In this document: positions 55,495 through 64,000 of the stretch, one piece after another
Layout: each line of letters opens with the position of its first letter
How positions within the stretch are numbered: the stretch's first letter is position 1
Assembly (NCBI GenBank): GCA_030068075.1
Contig: CM057826.1
Coordinates: forward strand, 74,745,312 to 74,809,311
Length of the DNA stretch: 64,000 bases
From: Paguma larvata
Taxonomy: Eukaryota; Chordata; Mammalia; Carnivora; Viverridae
Direction of reading: 5' to 3'
Position numbers and translations under genes: made by a program
The notes under the pieces: generated by a model
What the model saw: only the letters and a program-made list of their open reading frames with translations
Told to the model about the DNA's origin: nothing
Database searches by the model: none

Positions 55495-56815
55495 TTTTTT
55501 TTTCTTTCAAGACGTCCTTCCATCTTTCTGCGGGCTACATTGATTTAGTGATATTATGGACTCAAAGCAGCATTCCAAGGTGACAAAAAAGTCACTGCAA
55601 GATACCTTGAGACCTAGGCTCTGGAGATCACACATCACTTCGGCCACATTTTATTAGAAACAGCAAGTTACAAAGCCACCTGTGATTGAATGAGTGGTAA
55701 AAGAGACTATTTCTTGAGGGGAGAAACTAAAAAAGAACTTATAGTCTGACTAAATCTATCACAATTATATTTCTGGTTGTATTATTACTTATAATCCTCC
55801 TCCATATAAAATACATTTATCTGTTCTCAAGACCCCTGAAAGTATTACCTGTCAGTAGCACTGAGTTCAAAGTCCACTACTGAGTTATCTGTATTTTGCC
55901 TAGAGATCTGTAAGCTAAAACAAAGGTTATGTACCACTACTAGCTCCCCCAAACATCCATGCGTCCACCTAGCAAACACTGGTAAAATGGAGACAGAATA
56001 ACCTCAATAGAAATACTGCGAACACAAAACCTCGATATGCCTGGGAACACATGGAATTTACTGATGCAGAGTAATTCTGAAATCCAGCCTGTCACTTACT
56101 GCCATTTGCTGTAACTCTGAAGTTAGGGAATGTTGTTTCATCATGGCCCCTATGAGCTCCCTAAGACTGGTTATTTAATCCATTTCCTCCTAAGTTCTTG
56201 GTGCTTTCTCTGCATTTTTGGTTCAGCTAAGATGCTTTTCTTTTCTATAGCCTATGGTTGTAATTAATTAGACCATATTTTTATAAAATTAGCTTTCAAA
56301 TCAAACAGTTCCTTCTTTAGTTCGTATATAATTTCCCATACCAAATCCTAAATAGCTAGCAAAATATAATTGGCACCTTCAAGACCTGTCTAGAGATCTC
56401 GTTAGTCAAACCCCTAAAGGTATCTATCTTTTTAATTACAGCAAGTAATAGTTTTGACAACTGTTCAGCCACTTGTGACATAGATTGTTCTTTCTCCAGC
56501 TTCCAACTGTTCCTTAATTTCTCTTCTAGCCTCTCCTAGGAATCTCCTTGCCTCCATCCATCACCTAAGTCCCAAATATCAAATCTATTTAGGGTTCTGT
56601 TATAGTCTTACTTGCAACCAGCTCATGTCTGGCAGTTTGTGCCTTCCATCCACTGGGGCATCTTGGTTCTTTGTCTTGTGGCGTCTCATCCTCTAATAAG
56701 TAATATCAACATCCTTACATGATAATCTTAGGTCAGCATTCTAAGAGCAGAAAGGCTAAAGCCAGACAATATCACTTCCATGTCAAAGAAAGTCACAGGG
56801 CCAATGTCCATTCAA
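55495..56815. other. Unique sequence, nothing recognised
   Basis: No repeat recognised apart from a T-run near 55493-55503. Confidence 0.4.
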
Positions 56816-56829
56816 AATTTGAAGTAATC

Positions 56830-57352
56830 TAAATTTTATTATTGAGTATTTTTGCATGTACGTTCATCAGAGATATTGGCCTATACTTTCTCTATTGTAT
56901 AGTGTCTTTATCTGGTTTTGTCATCAGGATAATGCTGGCCTCATAGAATGAATTTTAAATCCTTCCCATATTTTATGTTTTCTTGGAATGCTTTGAGAAG
57001 AATAGTTATTAACTCTTGCTTAAGGGCTCCATAGAATTTGCCTGTAAGGCCATCTGGTCCTGGACTCTTGTTTGTTGGGAGTTTTTTGATTACTGATTTC
57101 ATTTAATTGCTAGCAATCGATCTGTTTGAACTTTCTATTTCTTCTTGATTCAGTTATGAAAGGTTATATGTTTCTAGGAATTTGTCCATTTCTGCTAGTA
57201 TGTCCAATTTTTTGGCCGATAATTTTTCATAATATTCTCTAATAATCATTTGCATTTCTAATGATGTTGATTATATTTTTTTCTCCTTAATTTTTTTATT
57301 TTGAGTCATCTTTTTGTTTTGCTTTATTAGTCTGGCTAACATTTTATCAATT
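56830..57352 (-). mobile_element. Inverted 5' part of a twin-primed LINE-1
   Basis: Antisense L1 ORF2 covering the connector to early RT: minus-strand order is 'aattgataaaatgttagcca' at the right end, 'ctggtcctggactc' complement near 57050, and 'ggccaatatctctgatgaac' near 56880 at the left end. It is the segment that in a normal L1 lies immediately upstream of the sense segment starting at 57353. Confidence 0.92.
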
Positions 57353-57455
57353 AGCAAAACAAATCTAACACTACATTTAAAAAACCATTTACCATGACCA
57401 AATGAGATTAATCCCCAGTATGCGAGAGTAGTTCAATATTCACAGATTAATCAGT

Positions 57456-57830
57456 GTGATTCATCACATTAACAAGACAAAGAACAAAAACCATATGATC
57501 ATCTCAATAGATGCAGAAAAAGCATTTGACAAGGTACAACATTCATTCAAGGTAAAAACTCGCAAGAAAGTAGGTTTAGAGAGAACATACTTCAACATAA
57601 TAAAGGCTATATATGAAAAACCCATAGCTAACATCATATTCAATGGTGAAAAACAGATCTTTTTCCCTAAAGTCAGGAACAAGACAAGGATGTTTACTCT
57701 AACTACTTTTATTCAATACAGTACTGGAAGTCCTAGCCACAGTAATCAGACATGATAAAGAAATCAAAGGCATCCAAATTGTTAAGAAAGAAGTAAAACT
57801 TTCATTATTTGCAAACAACATGATACTATA
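57456..57830 (+). pseudogene. L1 ORF2 reverse-transcriptase remnant with damaged catalytic motif
   Basis: The open frame at 57456-57755 carries the L1 RT signature [19 protein letters not shown], then [17 protein letters not shown]. The conserved [10 protein letters not shown] block, which holds one catalytic aspartate, is intact. Downstream and in another frame, the codons for the Phe-Ala-Asp-Asp motif at 57808-57819 have changed to Phe-Ala-Asn-Asn, so both aspartates that bind the metal ions are lost. With the frameshifts and the 5' inversion, the copy is inactive. Confidence 0.85.
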
Positions 57831-59340
57831 TATATAGAAAATCCTAAACCCCACCCCCCACACACACTACTAGCACTGATAAATGAATTTAATACAGTTG
57901 CAAGGTATAAAGTCAAATACAGAAATCTGTTGATTTCTGTGCACTAATAATGAAGCAACAGAAAGAGAAATTAAGAAAACTATCCCATTTACAATTGTAC
58001 TAAAAAAGAATTAAATACCTGGCGTTATTTAACCAAGGAAGTGAAAGATCTGTACTTTGCAAACTATAAAACAGTAATGAAAGTTCAACATGACAGAAAC
58101 AAATGGAAAGCTACTCTACGTTCAAGAATTGGAGAACCCATATGGTTAAAGTGTCCATACTACCAGATGCAATCTACAGATTTATACAATCCCTAACAAA
58201 ATAACAAAAGCACTTTACAAAGAAATCTAACACATAATCCTAAAATTTATATGGAAACAAAAAGACCTCAAATAGCCAAAACAATCTTGAAAAAAAAGAA
58301 CAAAGTGGCAGATATCACAATCCCAGATTACAAGATATACTACAAAGCTGTAGTCATCAAAACAGTATGGTACTGGCAAGAAAATAGACACATAGATTAA
58401 GAGAACAGACTAGAGAGTCCAAAAATAAACCCACATTTTTATGGTCAATTAATCTATGGCAAAGGAGGCAGGAAGATGCAATGAGGGAAATACCGTCTCT
58501 TCAAGAAATGGTGTTGAGGAAACTGGACAGTTACATGCAAAAGAATGAAACTGGACCACTTTCTGAAGACACCACATGCAAAAATAAACTCGAAACAGAT
58601 TACAGACCTAAATGTTAGATCTGAAACCATAAAATTTCTGGAAGAAAACATAGGTAGCAATTTCTTTGTTATCTGCCGTAAAAGCATTTTTCCAGATGTG
58701 TCTCCTTTGGTAAGAGACACAAAAGCAAATTAAAATATTGGACTACACCAAAATAAAAAACTTTTGCACAGCAAAGCACAAAGGCACCTGACTGAATGGT
58801 AGAAGATATTTACACATGATAAATTTGATAAGGGTTTGATATCCAAAATACATAAAGAACTTATACAACACCAATAAACAAATAATCTATTAAAAAGTTG
58901 GCAGAGGGCCTGAAGAGACATTTTATCAAAGAAGAATACAGATAGTCAACAGAAAAAATACTCAACATCACTAATTGTCAAGGAAATGCAAATTAGAACC
59001 ACATGAAGCTATCACTGTATACTTGTTAATTGGCTAAAATCAAAAACACAAGAAACAGCAAGTGTTGGCAAGGATGTAGAGAAAAAGAAACCTCTTGCTC
59101 TGTTGATAGGAATGAAAACTGGTGCAGCCACTGTGGAAAGCAGTATGGAGATTCTTCAAAAAATTAAAAAGAGAATTACCAGGTGATTCAGTAATTCCAA
59201 TACTGGGTATTTACCCAAAGAAAACAAAAGCACTAATTTGAAAAAAAAAAATGCACCCTTATGTTTATTGCAGCACTACTTAAAATAGTCAAGATATGGA
59301 AGCAATACAAGTGTCCATCAATAGATCAATGGAAGAAGAT

Positions 59341-59342
<2 letters not shown>

Positions 59343-59380
<38 letters not shown>
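59343..59380. repeat. (CA)n microsatellite in L1
   Basis: About 18 CA units at the L1 position that normally reads 'tatatatacacaatgg'. The same L1 position carries the CA/TA tract at 23451-23525. Confidence 0.95.
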
Positions 59381-59383
<3 letters not shown>

Positions 59384-59552
59384 CGGATATTATTCAGCCA
59401 TTAAAAAAAAAGGCATTTTACTCTTTGTAAGAGGTATGGACCTAAAGGGTATAAGGCTAAGTGAAACAAGTCAGTCAGAAAAAGAGAAATACCATATGAT
59501 TTAACTCATATGTGGAATTTAAGAAACAAAACAAAGAAACAAAGAAAGAAAA

Positions 59553-59586
59553 CAGACCAAAACAAACAAACAAACAAACAAACAAA
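59553..59586. repeat. (CAAA)n tract in L1 3'UTR
   Basis: About seven CAAA units following an A-rich/AAAG stretch. Confidence 0.9.
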
Positions 59587-59790
59587 AACAGAGTCTTAAA
59601 TACCTCTGGTGGTTGCCAGAGGAGAGATAGGTTAGGAGATGGATGAAATAGATAAAGAAAGGGGATTAAGAGTACATGTCTCTTGATGAGCACTGAGAAA
59701 TGTACACAATTGTTAAATCAGTATACTGGACACCTGAAACTAATGTACCACCATATGTTAATTATACTTAAAAATTTTTTTGAAGAAATC

Positions 59791-62730
59791 CATCCCAACT
59801 TGATACAAAGAACGCAAGACCACATTTCTACCACGCATCAGGTAGATAATTATACTCTTTCTTACTAGTGCTGTGGCTCAGGGACTCTTTTACCACAACG
59901 TCTTCTGCACTCTTTTGCACAGTATTTGTTACACATTTTGTACCTAATGCTATTTATTCTACAAAGGTAAGGTCCACCATAGTATTATATCTAATTTAAA
60001 GGATAATGAATACATGTCTATGCAAATGTTTAAGAGAGCACCATATTCTTAAAATTTGGAGAAGCATATATAGGTGATAGCACTTATTGAAAATTAAGTC
60101 ATTCTAATATTCTCAGTCTGCTTTCTGCTAATAGAAAGACCTATTATGCATCTTTGAGAAAAAAACATACAGTTGAATTTCTTTAAAGCAATCTATTATT
60201 TAGATTCTTTTTTATCTTTTCTTTTGAATTTTGTACACTAAATGGAATTTCACTACATGGAAACTTATAAATCACTTCAGACAGAATACATAATTCAAAT
60301 TCAGAATAAACTTTCAAAAATGTGAGAAACTGACTTATAACTGTCATTTAGCATGGATACATTTTCTATTATGACATAAACATTTTCTCAATCATACAGC
60401 TCTTTCCTAAGCATTCCTTAAAAAGAAATTCCATGATAAGAATAAATAATTTAACCTACTTTTCCCTGTGGCTATAATTACTTATTTCAAAAAAAAAAAA
60501 ATACTTAGGTACTATTTTACTTCCACTTGAGCATATTTAAAACTAAAGCTATATATTATCTAGCTTTCTCCAAGTAAAGTAAACTTTGATATAAAAGGGG
60601 GGAAATACATTTCATTAAAAGTCAGTCTTTAAACCACTTTTTAAAAATAATAACTATGTGGCACTCAGGATATAATTTAATCTCTTTGGATCTCTAGTTC
60701 TTCACTTAAGATCTGAAATAAGAATTTTTTTCAGGTCAGTAACACCTAGTTTCCTATGTGCCTCTTTGCTGTCTAACATACTAATGCAAAATTTAAGACT
60801 CATTAGATCGTTATTCACTATCTATCAGGTTCATTAACAAGGGCTTTACTACTTAGAAGGGAGAATATGCTAGATGATTAATGAGCCATATCTTCCGTCT
60901 AAATATATATTCTCACATTGCTTACATACTGATTAACCAGCTAAGAAAAAAAAAAAATCATAGGTTGAGACCGTCCAATTTCCTTATGGTGGCAATTTTA
61001 TCTTTCACAGTTAATGAAGTTAACACCTAGGAGATAGGATGAGAAAAATGAACAATGATGCCTAAGTGTCTGCAAAATGAGGATAAATGCCAAATCAAAA
61101 TACAATAGCACAAGTCAAGTTAGAATAAAATATTAGAGCTAACTTGCAAATCATATTTTTTAAGTTATTGAGGTCTTGGGTTAACATTTTTCCTACAATA
61201 CTTACACAAACTATTGACCTTTGATCATGTCATTCCTTTTCCTGTTTTTCTTTGAATGACTTCTAACAAGAGGTTAAGATGCCAAGAAGATTCCCAATTA
61301 TGTCATTTATAATTATACTTTCCATACTGAAAGGGACCAAGGCTTCTTAGGCCGGATCTGGTATTATGTAAGACATATCTGAGATGCCCTATCTTGACAG
61401 AAAACAAATTGCTATGTCAAAAGCACATAGATCATAGATGTCAACTAGAAACCAGGCTTTCATTCTCCAGAAATGGAACTGTTTCAGCATCAAAATAGTA
61501 AATACTGTAATGTGAGAATAATGTTATATAAATTAAATTTCATTAAGTTCATAATGGTATTTTAAAACTTACAGGTTATCTTTAGAGGTTACAAGTACCC
61601 ATTTATTGTTCTGAAAATTAGTAAAGGGAATAAATAAGAATTTATCCTGCTTCTATTTCATGAAGTATACTTAGGGCAAGCAAACAGTACAAGGTAGGAC
61701 AAACTTATACCAATGTTACTGCAATAAATAAAACAGAAATAATATGTCAAGATCTAAGTGCAGGAATTTTTTTGAGATCCATTAAGCAAAATTTTCTTAA
61801 AACCAGTAATTTTATTAAACTGCCTTTGAGTGGTGGCATGTTCTTCCCTCTGCTCTTCCATGGAATAAGAGCACAGACCTCAACTCTGAGCTCCTGTAAG
61901 TTCTTGCTTCCTTCCTTCATGTGGGCACAGAACCCATGTAACTTCAACCTTCCTCCAGGAGAAGTACAGAGAGCTTCACTCTGGTGCATCCTTACACTGT
62001 ATATTCTTCCCTCTCTGAAAAGACAATCTTGAATTGAATCCCAAATATCATTTGTGCTAGTTTTTCAACCCAAAACGAATTTGTATGTTTTAGCTTAATA
62101 AATCTTTACAAATTTTCAAAGCATTTCTGCATGAATTATCTCATTTGATCACGTATGTTATTCTGAACATTACTTAACTGGGATGTTACCAGGAAGAGGT
62201 TTTTTTCAGTGGACATTGTGGATACAGGGTGGAAAGACACCTTACTGGAAAGAAAGAAGAAAAAAGGAATCGATTTGAATGGCATATAAAATAGCAGTTT
62301 GATGGAAGTGAAAGAAAAATGTGAGGAGGTTCAACAAAAAAATGAGAGAAAAGATGTGCTTTTATATATATATATATATATAAACACGTTCGTATATATG
62401 TAAATAGAAGAAATGAAGATCAAGGAGGAGGGAATAGGATGGAAAAAAACTGATAGATTCAACAGGTTCTGAAGTGTGTTAATCAAGTTATACTGCTTAT
62501 ACCTAATTGTGCTGTCCATTTGATCTGTGGCTATTAAAATAAGTTACAATCTATAATTTATTATCTCTTTCCTTTGAGAGGCTAATTGTCTCTTTTTACA
62601 ATTAAACGCTATTCAGAACTCTTCAGTTGTTCTTATCAAGCCTTCAACTGGCTATAAATGTATGACCAAAGCAGTCCCTTGGGAGAAATGATTCAACTGC
62701 TAAACTGTCATCAGAAGAAAACACTTTCAA
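59791..62730. other. Long unique stretch with simple repeats
   Basis: No transposon recognised over 2.9 kb. It holds A-runs near 60490 and 60945 and a (TA)n tract at 62361-62384. Overlapping frames on both strands at 61747-62032 (80 and 86 residues) occur in a less AT-biased patch; neither has a recognised domain. Confidence 0.45.
62361..62384. repeat. (TA)n microsatellite
   Basis: About 11 TA units. Confidence 0.9.
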
Positions 62731-62731
62731 G

Positions 62732-62885
62732 CTGTTTTTCTCAATGTGTGAGCTAGCTTTCTAGGATCAGTCACCTAGTATCCTTACAAATGCAGATTCT
62801 TGGGTGCTGCCAGGATACACCAGATCAAAAATTTCTGAAGGTGGGACCCAGGAAGTTGCATTTTTAACAAGAATCTTAGGTGTTT
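62732..62885 (+). mobile_element. MER5-type hAT DNA transposon, diverged
   Basis: 'tttttctcaatgtgtgagct', 'ccttacaaatgcagattctt', 'gggtgctgccagga' and 'gcatttttaacaagaatctt' follow the MER5 layout. It is in the opposite relative orientation to the copy at 45985 if MER5A is the reference. Ancient. Confidence 0.6.
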
Positions 62886-62889
62886 CTTA

Positions 62890-64000
62890 TATTCTCTAAC
62901 GTGTCCTCTGCTAAGAGAAATAGAGACAAGAGGCAGGTCGGGTTAATCATCTCAAGGACTTTTATCAGCTTTTGGATCAGTATCTTTCAGAAGAAAAAAG
63001 AATGAAACGAAAGTTATCTGGTAGTCCTCATCAAGTATAGGGCAAGGTTGAGGCAACACCACTCTATTCAGAATCACAATATTTTAACTTCTTTCTTCAA
63101 CTGGCTAAAGTAAAATATGAGCATCTTGAAATTTCAAAGAAAACTAAACAATAAAATTGACAAGTAGACAACTCGTTACACAAGTAGAATCTTGTGCAAC
63201 TACGCGGCATTTGTTCCTTTCCCAGGTACTCATTCTTTACCATATTTAATTTCTGTCACCCAAAAGGGGAGATTAAACTAAAAATAGAGTTTATTGAAAA
63301 ATCTTAGAGAAATGATGCATTAAAGCCACAAAGACCAGGGAAGCAGGCAATCTTTTATAAATAAAAGCCCTGTTGCAACTCATTTTCAAGGCAGATGTAT
63401 GTTGGGATCCAGCAGGAGCTTACATCTGTTACATATGCGCCAGTCTCCCTCTGTAGAAAGTCTAAGCTGTGTAATCAAACACATTCTTGCTCACCAGGGG
63501 AGGCTAAAATCCATATGGCTCACTTACTGCTTGTTCTTCGACAGAATCCTGATGGGAACCATGTGACAGACCAAATAGGTATAGATTGTTCGGATGCTAG
63601 TTGAATAAGATCTGACTATTTGGAAACAATTTTTGTCACACTATCAAGTATCTTTGGACAAATATACCAGAAAATACCTTTCTTGCAGAGTTCAATTTGT
63701 TGGACAAAGTCCAGGATGATTTCCGTTTCACCATGTGTTAAAAAGTCTCAGAGGTTCCATGTAAGACCCAAATAATGTGGCATTCAAGAGATATAAATGG
63801 ATCTAGAAATTCTGAATGATACTGCAGTTACCCAATTCCTCATCAGATCCAGAATTCCACTGAACTATAAATGAGGAATGAGCAAAATGTCCTCTACAAG
63901 GTCATTATAGGCTTATTTATCCATTTACCCTGATAGAAAATAAGACCGTTAGTATTTGTTCTATTATCTCTCATGTGGTCGTGAGAATTATTTAAGATAA
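62890..64000. other. Unique sequence to the window end
   Basis: No repeat recognised. A 69-residue frame at 63395-63604 has no family motif. A TATAAATA-like word at about 63355-63362 is not supported as a promoter. Confidence 0.4.

Larger units (their letters stand above)
57353..59778 (+). mobile_element. Sense 3' part of the twin-primed LINE-1
   Basis: Runs from 'agcaaaacaaatctaacact' in the RT domain through ORF2 and the 3'UTR to 'gttaattatacttaaaaat'. Together with the inverted part the element spans 56830-59778. Flanking duplications TTTGAAGTAATC (56818-56829) and TTTGAAGAAATC (59779-59790) match at 11 of 12 bases. It is old, with many frame breaks. Confidence 0.93.

Noticed and set aside
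63340..63370. TATA-box promoter (tataaataaaag)
   Set aside because: AT-rich words like this are common here; no CpG island, initiator or downstream gene supports it.

Overview
This window is AT-rich mammalian nuclear DNA from a carnivore, almost certainly a cat-family species. The main evidence is about two dozen copies of a tRNA-Lys-like SINE with the carnivore/felid layout: a head reading roughly GGGGCGCCTGGGTGGCTCAG, a B-box-like GGTTCGAGCCCC, a CT-rich middle, and an AATAAATAAA-type tail. Carnivore-type LINE-1 3' ends with purine-rich 3'UTRs support this. I find no convincing protein-coding exon, tRNA, rRNA, CRISPR array or bacterial-style gene. The open frames present are short, and the recognisable ones are decayed LINE-1 ORF2 remnants. 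The window is best read as intergenic or deep intronic sequence.

Layout. 1-5.1 kb: an antisense L1 tail at the left edge, then a long, old, plus-strand L1 (endonuclease domain to 3' end). That L1 is split by a SINE and by a probable solo retroviral LTR of about 0.8 kb. 5.6-9.5 kb: an L2 split by a young SINE, an AT-rich minisatellite and two MIR copies. 9.5-12.6 kb: a 2.1-kb felid-type L1, a SINE and an older L1. 12.6-19.1 kb: a dense SINE cluster with serial and nested insertions, including two L1 pieces placed into SINEs. 19.1-22.1 kb: mostly unique sequence with one ancient repeat. 22.1-24.1 kb: two more L1 3' ends. 24.1-36.7 kb: sparse repeats in mostly unique sequence. 36.7-47.5 kb: L2, MER5A and many SINEs. 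47.5-56.8 kb: SINE-free, mostly unique sequence with old L2/MIR traces. 56.8-59.8 kb: an L1 with a 5' inversion and a target-site duplication, the product expected from twin priming. 59.8-64 kb: unique sequence with one MER5-like element.

These elements are not a gene system. What links them is retrotransposition: L1 machinery mobilised both the L1s and the SINEs, and many copies still show target-site duplications that let insertion order be read. The most informative structures are the twin-primed L1, the LTR-in-L1 insertion with tandem 27-28-bp repeats, the reuse of one SINE target site at 13.8-14.3 kb, and repeated growth of CA tracts at the same two L1 positions. I found no previously undescribed biological system. 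Family names rest on remembered consensus motifs, not on a database search.
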